Below are positions 19,501 through 27,284 of a stretch of 50,233 nucleotides of DNA, piece by piece. The position numbers were made by a program, and so were the translations under genes. The stretch spans positions 1 to 50,233 of the forward strand of contig JAAYUD010000095.1 of NCBI GenBank assembly GCA_012517855.1, written 5' to 3'. The notes below the pieces were generated by a model that saw only the letters and a list, made by a program, of their open reading frames with translations, did no database searches and was not told where the DNA came from. Each line of letters starts with the position of its first letter. Position 1 is the stretch's first letter. The stretch is from Bacteroidales bacterium (GTDB taxonomy: Bacteria > Bacteroidota > Bacteroidia > Bacteroidales > Bacteroidaceae).

Positions 19501-19726
19501 TAACGGTAATTATGTCCGTTTGAAATCTGCTCAATTAGGTTATTCTTTCCCACAAACATGGATGAGTGCGATTGGTATTCAAAAAGTGCGTTTGTTTGTA
19601 GAAGGTTCCAACCTCTTTACTATTGATAGTTTACCACAAGGTATTGACCCTGAGTCTCCTCGTGTAAACAATGGTTATTATCCGCAGCAAAGAACATTTA
19701 TGGGCGGTGTTTCTATTACATTCTAA
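16535..19726 (+). pseudogene. SusC/RagA-family TonB-dependent transporter interrupted by one in-frame stop
   Basis: The frame encodes a SusC-like receptor of about 1063 codons. It has a signal peptide (to about residue 33, TYAQS), a carboxypeptidase-regulatory-like domain (~35-110, DAQGSPLPGVSVLIKGS), a plug domain and a long barrel ending in RTFMGGVSITF. Codon 120 (16892-16894) is TAA. The frame then continues without any further stop for more than 940 codons. The stop falls in the family motif VVVGYGT, exactly where Tyr is expected (VVVVG-stop-GTAKKQSL), so a single base change from TAT or TAC explains it. As written, translation gives a 119-residue fragment, and internal restart would lack a signal peptide. 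A very recent mutation, a sequencing error or readthrough are all possible. SusC normally imports oligosaccharides together with SusD. Confidence 0.92.
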
Positions 19727-19746
19727 CCATTAATTGTTATAGAATT

Positions 19747-21399
19747 ATGAAAGCAAAATATTTAGGATTATTATTAGTCACTGCATTGACAGGATTCACT
19801 TCTTGCACTGATTATATGAATATGACTCCTACCGATAAAACTTCTGATAAATTGGTATGGAGCAATGAAAACTATGCGAATATGGCTATCAATTATTTTT
19901 ATGCTGATATTCCATATATGGGTAGTTATAACGATTATGAATGTGCTGCTGGTATGACCGAGGGATTGACTGATGAGTTCAAGTACGGTAGCATGAATTA
20001 TAATGCCGAATGTTATATTCCTAGCGAAATCTCTTATGGCGGTTCTACTTTGACAGCTAGTTATGTTGATGTCTATATGGGAGTTTGGGGTACGAACTAT
20101 GAGGAGATTCGCCGTGTAAATGAATCTCTTGCAAATCTAAAAAAGTTTGGCTCTTTTTCAAAACCGGTTACTACACGTCTTACAGCTGAGTTGCGTTTCT
20201 TCCGTGGAATGTATTATTTTGAATTAATGAAACGCTATCATCAGGCTATTCTGTATACAGACGATTTGACACAGATTAATACGAATAAAACGCTCAATGC
20301 AGAAGCGGAGTGTTGGCAATTTATTTATGATGACTTGGAATATGCAGGCGAAAATTTGCAGGTTAGCACTACGCCTAATGGTCGGTTGACTAGCGGAGCT
20401 GCTTATGCACTCCTTTCTCGGGCGATGCTTTATGCTGAGCGTTGGGATGATGCAAAAACAGCAGCCAAGAAGGTAATTGATATGAGTTATTCTTTGACTA
20501 CCAATTATGCTGCGGCTTTTGAAAGTGGAAATAGCGAGGCTATATTCCAATATTCTTATAGTGCATCTGATGGCGTCACTCATAGTTTTGATGGCTTTTA
20601 TGCTCCTGGTGGTGATAGGGCTACTGATGGTAATACAATGACAGGTGGTTTTGGTACTCCTACTCAGGATATGGTAGAAGAATATGAATTGGCAACTGGT
20701 GGTAAACCCGATTGGAGCAAGTGGCACTCTACGAGTGGCGTGTCAGATACACCTCCATATAGCCAGTTGGAACCTCGTTTTGCAGCGACCATATTGTATA
20801 ATGGTTCATCGTGGAAAAATAGGACTATTGAGCCATTCGTAGGAGGTACAGACGGTTGGGCAACTTGGAAAACGGATGCAACACCTAATGGGAAAACGAC
20901 TACTGGCTATTATCTTCGCAAATATGTAGATGAATCTCATCTTTTCACTGTTCGTCAGGCAAGTACTCATTGTTGGATAGCTTTTCGTCTTGCTGAAGTT
21001 TATCTGAATTATGCAGAAGCTTGTTACAAGACAAATGATGCTCCTACAGCTGTTACGTATGTAAATAAGGTACGTAGCAGAGTTGGACTTCCCGGTATAG
21101 GTGACTTGAAAGGTGACAACTTGATGGCTGCTATTCGCCACGAACGTAAAGTGGAATTGGCCTACGAAGGTTTATATTATTGGGATATGCGCCGTTGGGG
21201 ATTATCTCCCACAGCTTTTACCGGCATTCGTCGTCATGGGTTAAAGATTGAGAAGAATCTTGATAATTCATTCACTTACACTTATGTCAATGTGGATACC
21301 GAAAATTTAAATTATCCTGCCAAGATGAATAGATTTCCATTGCCTCAAGATGAAATTAGTAACAACAATCAGGTCTCTCAGTTTACAGAATGGAAATAA
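19747..21399 (+). CDS. SusD/RagB-family surface glycan-binding lipoprotein
   Basis: The 550-residue lipoprotein (lipobox GFTSC, Cys20) has the SusD/RagB layout: N-terminal SusD-like region (CTDYMNMTPTDKTSDKLVWSNENYANMAINYFYADIP), TPR-type helices such as ELRFFRGMYYFELMKRYH and AAYALLSRAMLYAERWDDAKTAAKKVID, and a C-terminal RagB segment with FRLAEVYLNYAEACYKTN, VNKVRSRVGLPG, IRHERKVELAYEGLYYWDMRRWG and NRFPLPQDEI. SusD proteins cap the SusC barrel and bind the substrate glycan. It starts 20 bases after the SusC frame and is clearly in the same operon. It is intact, unlike its SusC partner. Confidence 0.95.
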   Translation: MKAKYLGLLLVTALTGFTSCTDYMNMTPTDKTSDKLVWSNENYANMAINYFYADIPYMGSYNDYECAAGMTEGLTDEFKYGSMNYNAECYIPSEISYGGSTLTASYVDVYMGVWGTNYEEIRRVNESLANLKKFGSFSKPVTTRLTAELRFFRGMYYFELMKRYHQAILYTDDLTQINTNKTLNAEAECWQFIYDDLEYAGENLQVSTTPNGRLTSGAAYALLSRAMLYAERWDDAKTAAKKVIDMSYSLTTNYAAAFESGNSEAIFQYSYSASDGVTHSFDGFYAPGGDRATDGNTMTGGFGTPTQDMVEEYELATGGKPDWSKWHSTSGVSDTPPYSQLEPRFAATILYNGSSWKNRTIEPFVGGTDGWATWKTDATPNGKTTTGYYLRKYVDESHLFTVRQASTHCWIAFRLAEVYLNYAEACYKTNDAPTAVTYVNKVRSRVGLPGIGDLKGDNLMAAIRHERKVELAYEGLYYWDMRRWGLSPTAFTGIRRHGLKIEKNLDNSFTYTYVNVDTENLNYPAKMNRFPLPQDEISNNNQVSQFTEWK

Positions 21400-21420
21400 C
21401 ATATTAAAATGTATATCATT

Positions 21421-23109
21421 ATGAAAAAGTTTCATTTATATATTACTGCGGGCATTATTGCAACCTTCATGCTTACAGGTTGCGAGAGTCCCGATTATGT
21501 TAATCCTACAGCAAATCGCTCGGGAATAACGAGTCTTACTGCATATTTTACTTCGGGTCCTAATACTGGCAAGGAAGCTATTAAATATGATATAAGTAAT
21601 AGTGCAAGTACGACCGATTACGTCATTCCTGTTCCTTGGTATTATCCAGATGAAAGTGATAATACGACAGAGCAGTATATGTCGTCAATGAAGGTTGTTG
21701 CGGTTCTTGAAAATAATTGTCTGATCGATCCGCCTATTACTGTGTTGGATTTGACAAAGAAAAATCAATTTACTTACACAGATCCTGATGGTAGCCAGAA
21801 AAAGATTACTATATCCGGTCAGATGACTAAGTCGGATAAATGCGCAATTAAAGCTTTTATTGCTTCTCCCGGTGATTTAACGGGGGTTATTGACGAGGAT
21901 GCAAAAACGATATCTTTGGTTACAGCTGCCGACTTATCGGAATGTACAGCTGAAGTGACTTTGTCACCGCATGCAACGATCTCTCCTGATCCTGCTACTG
22001 TTCAGAATTTTAATGATGGCTTTCAATTTACTGTAACGGCGGATAATGGAACTTCAAAAGCTGTCTATACGGTAAAGAAGCAAATTCCACCAAAGCTTGT
22101 CAGTGGCTATCGTAAGGGTAGTCAATTAGAAATGTTTTCTACTGATTTAGAGACATTGGGTGTAACAAGTGCAGACGCTATTCATCCTACACTGGCTTGT
22201 ATTGGTAGTTATGTTATTCTTGATCTAGGTGACGGTTCTACTCCACAGTACTTTAAGAAGGCTACCGGAACGAAGGTTGGGACTATTAACTTAGGTAGTG
22301 CCGATGCAAAAGGTTGTGTTACAAGCGATGTAGCTGGTAATATGCTTATTAGTAATTACGCTGTAAATGGTTCTACCCTTAATATCTATAAAACAAATTC
22401 TGTGACTTCAGCTCCTACGTTATTAACCTCTTACGCTAATAATTTGGGCGCCGGATTAGGTTCTCGCGTGCATGTTCAAGGAGATCTAAACGGTGATGCT
22501 ATTATAACGGCTACTGTGGACAATTCTTCTAATTTTATTCGTTGGATTGTCAAGAACGGTTCTGTTGGTTCTCCCGAGAATGTATTAATTAGTGGTTGCC
22601 CCGCTTGGGGAGGTCAAGATTCAAATGCTAGAGTGGTATCCCGTACAAATAATGCTAGTGATGGTTACTTCTTTAGTTATTATCAAGGAGGAGCGGATAT
22701 ACTTTATTCTGCCGGTTCTGATAATGCTGCTGTTGCCAGATTGACTGCAAATAGTAACGGTGCCGCATGGGGATATAACAACAATGCCATTGATACCCGT
22801 TTATTCAATAATGCGAAATACTTAGTCGTTTATGAAATGGGTTATTGGCCAGATTGGGGATTGCCAGGTCATTTATATTTATATAGTGCTGATGATCCTT
22901 CTTCTTTGTCTGGAACTGTTGATGCTAGTTCTTCCTTAAAATATATGTTTACGGTAAAGGATTATACTTCTACTGGTTATGCATCAGACGGACGTTTTGG
23001 AGATGTATTGCTTACTCCTTCTGACGATGGCTATTTTATGTATATGTTCTATGTATCCAATACTCACTTATCATTTGGTGGTATTCAATTTGATTGTATT
23101 GATAAATAA
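21421..23109 (+). CDS. DUF5018-family surface lipoprotein (SusE/F position)
   Basis: The start at 21421 (MKKFHLYITAGIIATFMLTGC) gives a lipobox with Cys21; the frame also has an ATG four codons earlier. The N-terminal ~200 residues match DUF5018: two small beta-sandwich repeats (ISNSASTTDYVIPVPWYYPDE and LSECTAEVTLSPHATISPDPATVQNF). The remaining ~350 residues are beta-rich and propeller-like (VILDLGDGSTPQYFKK, LLISNYAVNGSTLNIYKTN, GDVLLTPSDDGYFMYMFYVS). The gene's place directly after susD suggests a surface glycan-binding protein, as SusE/SusF are in the starch system; this is inferred from position. Which glycan is bound cannot be read from the sequence. Confidence 0.82.
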   Translation: MKKFHLYITAGIIATFMLTGCESPDYVNPTANRSGITSLTAYFTSGPNTGKEAIKYDISNSASTTDYVIPVPWYYPDESDNTTEQYMSSMKVVAVLENNCLIDPPITVLDLTKKNQFTYTDPDGSQKKITISGQMTKSDKCAIKAFIASPGDLTGVIDEDAKTISLVTAADLSECTAEVTLSPHATISPDPATVQNFNDGFQFTVTADNGTSKAVYTVKKQIPPKLVSGYRKGSQLEMFSTDLETLGVTSADAIHPTLACIGSYVILDLGDGSTPQYFKKATGTKVGTINLGSADAKGCVTSDVAGNMLISNYAVNGSTLNIYKTNSVTSAPTLLTSYANNLGAGLGSRVHVQGDLNGDAIITATVDNSSNFIRWIVKNGSVGSPENVLISGCPAWGGQDSNARVVSRTNNASDGYFFSYYQGGADILYSAGSDNAAVARLTANSNGAAWGYNNNAIDTRLFNNAKYLVVYEMGYWPDWGLPGHLYLYSADDPSSLSGTVDASSSLKYMFTVKDYTSTGYASDGRFGDVLLTPSDDGYFMYMFYVSNTHLSFGGIQFDCIDK

Positions 23110-23119
23110 AGTTTAGACT

Positions 23120-24184
23120 ATGAAATCAATTAAGTTATATATCCCGATTTTAATATCGGCTATTGTATTTGCTTTTTCATTTTCTGCATGTGGCGATGGT
23201 ATCAGTCACGAAGATACTTTGGCCAATTGGAAATGGGATAAGGTTGAGGCTAACCCTGCTATTGTAAAGCAGGGTTGGACCAACGTTGACTCTGTGTTCG
23301 GTTCACTACCGGCCTACGTCAATGTCTATTTGTCGCCGGTTAAAGTAACCGATGTTGCTAATGATCATGTTATTGCGTATGTTGCCGTAGCAGATATGAA
23401 ACGTGCAACGTTTGGAGTACTTGGTAATGTAGGCTGGAATGATGCTGCTCAGGGATTTTGTAGCACTAAGCTCAATACACCTACCGAGTTTTATAATAGT
23501 AGTAATGGTTTGATTGTTATTAATGGAGGGTTGTTCTTTGAGGACAAAGGGTTCTATTATTCTCAAAGCTTGATTTACAAAGATGGTACGATGCTCGCTC
23601 CAAATCAAAACTATTATTCGGAGGATTGGACCAATTTCTGGTATCCCACGATTGGGGCGTTTATTCAGAAACCCGATAAGACGTTCTATACTACGTGGAC
23701 ATACTATGCAAGTGACGGTACAGACTATAGTTATGATGCTTGTAAAAAGATTGATTTGACTACTCCAGAGACTTCTGCTCCTGATGCAACCCATCCTTCA
23801 AAAGGAACGGCGCTCAATAATACAAATGTGCTGAATGGTATCGGCGGAGTTAGTGTGCTGTTGCATAATGGGAATATCATGGATACATATAAGGATGAGA
23901 TGCTTGATGTATCCGCCGCTTCTGCTCAACCACGTACGGCTATCGGTTATGATGCTACAAACAATAAATTGATATTTTTTGTTTGTGAAGGTCGCCAGAT
24001 GACAGATGGGGTAGCGGGTCTTACCACTGCTCAAGTTACAACGATACTCAAAGCTTTAGGTTGCTCTGAAGCTCTCAATCTTGATGGTGGTGGTTCTTCT
24101 TGCATGCTTGTCAATGGTAAAGAGACGATCAAACCTTCTGACGGCAAAGAGCGTTCGGTGCTTGATGGATGTTTTATTAAATAA
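23120..24184 (+). CDS. Phosphodiester glycosidase family lipoprotein (NAGPA-like)
   Basis: This 354-residue lipoprotein (lipobox SFSAC, Cys24) shows the phosphodiester glycosidase (NAGPA/DUF2233) fold: GLIVINGGLFF in the first half, PRTAIGYDATNNKLIFFVCEGR, and the hallmark LNLDGGGSS at residues ~319-327 with CMLVNGKE after it. The human relative removes GlcNAc from GlcNAc-1-phospho-6-mannose; bacterial relatives act on sugar-1-phosphodiesters, including some in exopolysaccharides and cell walls. Here the enzyme would act outside the cell or in the periplasm on a phosphodiester-linked sugar released or bound by the SusCD system. It is 10 bases after the DUF5018 gene, in the same operon. The exact sugar is not shown. 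Confidence 0.88.
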   Translation: MKSIKLYIPILISAIVFAFSFSACGDGISHEDTLANWKWDKVEANPAIVKQGWTNVDSVFGSLPAYVNVYLSPVKVTDVANDHVIAYVAVADMKRATFGVLGNVGWNDAAQGFCSTKLNTPTEFYNSSNGLIVINGGLFFEDKGFYYSQSLIYKDGTMLAPNQNYYSEDWTNFWYPTIGAFIQKPDKTFYTTWTYYASDGTDYSYDACKKIDLTTPETSAPDATHPSKGTALNNTNVLNGIGGVSVLLHNGNIMDTYKDEMLDVSAASAQPRTAIGYDATNNKLIFFVCEGRQMTDGVAGLTTAQVTTILKALGCSEALNLDGGGSSCMLVNGKETIKPSDGKERSVLDGCFIK

Positions 24185-24207
24185 ATGTATAGATAGCAAA
24201 GATTTTA

Positions 24208-25596
24208 ATGAATCGTCTATTTCATAATATATTAGTATGGCTTTGCCTTGTGACGGTCTGTTCTTGCAGTAGCGGCAATTCTTCTAGCGAAAATAACGGA
24301 GGAGGAAATAGCGGCGGAACGACAGTTACGGCAAAGCCACGCTATATTTGGATTGATGCAGCTGCCAATTTCTCGGAATTTGCCAATAGTAAGGATAATA
24401 TCCGACGTGATCTGACAAAAGCCAAAGAAGCCGGATTTACGGATGTGGTAGTTGATGTTCGTCCTACAATGGGTGATGTGTTGTTCAAAAGTTCGTATGT
24501 CGATCAAGTAACTAAACTGGATTATTGGGCAAGTGATGGATCATACAAGTTCTTTCAGCGCACTGCTACATGGGATTATTTGCAGGCGTTTATAGATATT
24601 GGACATGAGTTGGGATTAAAGGTTGATGCCGCCATCAATACTTTTGTTGGAGGAAATCTTTATCCTTATGGTTTGGGAGAACAAGGAATGGTATTTCGCG
24701 ATGAAAATAAAAAATCGTGGGTTACGACACTCAATATTCGTAAGGGGCTTACTAACGAAATGGACCTGACAACGACCGATCCGACCGATGCTTATTATTA
24801 TGGTACTAAATTTTTGAATCCATGTAATGATGAGGTTCAACAGTTTGTGCTCAATTTGATAGGCGATCTTTGTCAATATAAGATTGATGCGCTATTTCTT
24901 GACCGCTGTCGCTTTGATGACTTGCAGTCTGATTTCTCAGACGAAACGAAACAAAAGTTTTTAAGTTACATCGGCAAATCGTCAATAAACTTTCCTGCTG
25001 ATATTATGGATCCGGGAACTACTTCGGCGCCTTCTTCACAGTCTCCCTATTTTAAAGATTGGCTGGCTTTTAGAGCTAAGACCATATATGATTTTGTAGG
25101 TAAGGTTGTAGCCAAAGTGCGTAGTATCAATAGCAATATTAAGGTCGGTGCTTATGTGGGTGCTTGGTATTCTACTTATTATCAGGTAGGTGTCAATTGG
25201 GCAAGTCCTAACTATAAGGTGCAAAGCTTTTATCCCCAATGGGCAAATGCCGATTATGCAAAATATGGTTTTGCCAATAAGCTTGATTTCCTTTTGTTGG
25301 GAGCATACGCATCGACAGATGCGGTATATGGATCTACCGAATGGACTATGCAAGGCTTTTGTAAGTTGGCAAAAGATGTATTGAAAGGGGATGTTAAGTT
25401 TGCCGGTGGTCCGGATGTGGGTAATGCTACAGGATTTGAAAAGGGCGGACAAGAGACAGCTGTAACAAACAGCGTCGATGCTTGCATTAACGCAGGGGAT
25501 GGCTATTTCGTTTTCGATATGGTTCATGTGCGCCAATTTAATTATTGGAATGCACTTAAAATAGGTATTGATAAATATTTGAATTCAATTAAATAA
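24208..25596 (+). CDS. GH10-like/GHL10 (DUF187-type) glycoside hydrolase lipoprotein
   Basis: The 462-residue lipoprotein (lipobox TVCSC, Cys20) carries a Ser/Gly/Asn-rich linker and then a TIM-barrel of the glycosyl hydrolase-like 10 family: RYIWIDAAANFSEFANSKDNIRRDLTKAKEAGFTDVVVDVRPT, the central LGLKVDAAINTF, NEMDL near the middle, CQYKIDALFLDRCRFDDLQSDFS after it, and KVGAYVGAWYSTYY. The LFLDRCRFDD segment probably contains catalytic or substrate-binding acids. GHL10 proteins in Bacteroidetes loci are often annotated as alpha-amylase-family or S-layer-related proteins; specificity is variable. Together with the phosphodiester glycosidase and the epimerase it suggests breakdown of an amino-sugar-containing glycan. 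The start is supported by the lipobox. Confidence 0.78.
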   Translation: MNRLFHNILVWLCLVTVCSCSSGNSSSENNGGGNSGGTTVTAKPRYIWIDAAANFSEFANSKDNIRRDLTKAKEAGFTDVVVDVRPTMGDVLFKSSYVDQVTKLDYWASDGSYKFFQRTATWDYLQAFIDIGHELGLKVDAAINTFVGGNLYPYGLGEQGMVFRDENKKSWVTTLNIRKGLTNEMDLTTTDPTDAYYYGTKFLNPCNDEVQQFVLNLIGDLCQYKIDALFLDRCRFDDLQSDFSDETKQKFLSYIGKSSINFPADIMDPGTTSAPSSQSPYFKDWLAFRAKTIYDFVGKVVAKVRSINSNIKVGAYVGAWYSTYYQVGVNWASPNYKVQSFYPQWANADYAKYGFANKLDFLLLGAYASTDAVYGSTEWTMQGFCKLAKDVLKGDVKFAGGPDVGNATGFEKGGQETAVTNSVDACINAGDGYFVFDMVHVRQFNYWNALKIGIDKYLNSIK

Positions 25597-25604
25597 TATT
25601 AAAG

Positions 25605-26789
25605 ATGGATAAGGTAAAGTATTTACAGAATTGGTCGGAGTCATATAAAAAGGACTTAACAGGAAACATTATGCCTTTCTGGATGCAACATGGGTTAGAC
25701 AGAGTCAATGGCGGTGTTTATACATGTTTAGATCGTGACGGTTCTTTAATGGATTCGACCAAATCTGTTTGGTTTCAAGGACGTTTTGCCTTCGTATGCT
25801 CGTATGCCTATAATAATGTTGAGCATAATGAAGACTGGCTGAGAGCTGCTAAGAGTACTATCGATTTTATTGAAGCTCATTGTTTCGATAAAGACGATCA
25901 TATGTTCTTTTCGGTTACAGCAGAGGGTATTCCTCTTCGTAAACGTCGTTATGTGTTTTCTGAGACATTTGCTGCTATTGCGATGTCCGAGTATGCTTTG
26001 GCAACAGGCGATAGCTCTTATGCCGAAAAAGCGTTGAAAGTATTTAAAGATACACTTCGTTTTCTCAATACACCGGGTTTTCTTGAACCTAAGTTTACCG
26101 AAGCTGTCAAGTTGCAGAGTCACTCCATTGTGATGATTTTGATCAATGTCGGCTCTCGTTTACGTACGGTGGTTGATGACCCCACTATTACTCAACAAAT
26201 AGATGAGTCGATAGAAAAACTGCGTAAGTATTTTATGCATCCGGAGTTTAAGGCATTGCTCGAAAGCGTTGGACCGAACGGTGAATTTGTCGACACCAAT
26301 ACAACTCGTACTATTAATCCTGGGCATTGTATCGAAACTGCTTGGTTTCTTATGGAGGAATCGCGTAATCGTAATTGGGACAAGAAAATGCTTGATACGG
26401 CTCTTACAATATTCAACTGGTCTTGGGATTGGGGCTGGGATAAGCAGTATGGCGGTATCATAAACTTCCGTGACTGTAAGAATCTTCCTCCTCAGGATTA
26501 TTCGCAGGATATGAAGTTCTGGTGGCCGCAGTGCGAAGCCATTATTGCATCGCTCTATGCTTATTTGGCTACCGGTGATGATGAATATCTGTATCGTCAT
26601 AAGGTTATAAGTGAGTGGACGTATGCTCATTTCCCCGATGCCGATTTTGGCGAATGGTATGGCTATTTGCATCGTGACGGTACTGTAGCACAAGCTGCCA
26701 AAGGGAACCTTTATAAAGGACCTTTCCATATTCCTCGCATGATGACCAAGTCGTATGCACTTTGCCAAGACATACTGAAGACCTTATAA
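25605..26789 (+). CDS. AGE-family 2-epimerase (N-acylglucosamine 2-epimerase type)
   Basis: The 394-residue cytoplasmic protein has no signal peptide and the (alpha/alpha)6 barrel motifs of N-acylglucosamine 2-epimerases: WFQGRFAFVCSYAYN, the His-containing NPGHCIETAWFLME, KFWWPQCEAIIASLYAY, GEWYGYLHRDG and GNLYKGPFHIPRMM near the C-terminus. The GNLxKGPFHxPR segment favours an N-acetylglucosamine/N-acetylmannosamine 2-epimerase over cellobiose epimerases. It is the last gene of the operon, followed by a terminator, so it probably acts on the imported sugar, turning GlcNAc into ManNAc or the reverse. No sialidase or neuraminate lyase gene is present nearby, so a full sialic-acid route is not seen. 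Confidence 0.85.
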   Translation: MDKVKYLQNWSESYKKDLTGNIMPFWMQHGLDRVNGGVYTCLDRDGSLMDSTKSVWFQGRFAFVCSYAYNNVEHNEDWLRAAKSTIDFIEAHCFDKDDHMFFSVTAEGIPLRKRRYVFSETFAAIAMSEYALATGDSSYAEKALKVFKDTLRFLNTPGFLEPKFTEAVKLQSHSIVMILINVGSRLRTVVDDPTITQQIDESIEKLRKYFMHPEFKALLESVGPNGEFVDTNTTRTINPGHCIETAWFLMEESRNRNWDKKMLDTALTIFNWSWDWGWDKQYGGIINFRDCKNLPPQDYSQDMKFWWPQCEAIIASLYAYLATGDDEYLYRHKVISEWTYAHFPDADFGEWYGYLHRDGTVAQAAKGNLYKGPFHIPRMMTKSYALCQDILKTL

Positions 26790-26811
26790 TATTTTATAGA
26801 TATAATCTGTT

Positions 26812-26846
26812 CGCTGTATCGATTTCTTATCGATACAGCGTTTTTT
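26812..26846 (+). terminator. Terminator of the first SusCD locus
   Basis: CGCTGTATCGAT (26812-26823) pairs perfectly with ATCGATACAGCG (26829-26840) around TTCTT, followed by six T. It lies 22 bases after the epimerase stop codon. Confidence 0.92.
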
Positions 26847-26943
26847 CTTTATATATACCAGTTATTATGCAATGCGTTATTGTGTGGAATCTATTAATGC
26901 CAGAAAAGGATCTGTATGTTCTTTTTTTTATGTCCTTATATAT

Positions 26944-27013
26944 CTTGCGACTCACGCCCGTGAGTCGCAAGTTTCGTCCTTATGTTTTTTCCGACTCACG
27001 GGCGTGAGTCGCA
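26944..27013. repeat. Twin GACTCACG/CGTGAGTC palindromes
   Basis: Two hairpins 44 bases apart share the half-site GACTCACG-CGTGAGTC. The first has loop CC (core 26949-26966) and an outer stem reaching 26944-26971; the second has loop GG (core 26993-27010). The cores are exact reverse complements of each other. They lie in the 500-base gap between the epimerase terminator and the tricorn-type gene. A REP-like repetitive palindrome, a tandem operator or a terminator pair are possible. Confidence 0.75.
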
Positions 27014-27284
27014 AGGTACATCATAACGAAAAAATATTTTTGTCTTCTTTAAATACTAAAGCCTTTGAGTGGATTTTATTCGTTATACTTATCTTTCTTT
27101 TCTCGCTTATGATGAATGGAGCGGTAAGGGGCGCATTTGCTAACCGTTTAGTGATGATGTAAGCAAAATATATTAGTCAAGAGTGTGTGGAAATACAAAA
27201 TAATTTCTAATTTTGTGTGCTATAAATCTAGTAATGAATAATAAACCTTTTTTTTGTAATTGAAATTAAAATAAAAATAAGAGC

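Noticed and set aside
26762-27162. Two overlapping plus-strand frames (81 and 96 codons) around the twin palindromes
   Set aside because: They cover the terminator and both palindromes, which explains their sequence; no start region or family was recognised.
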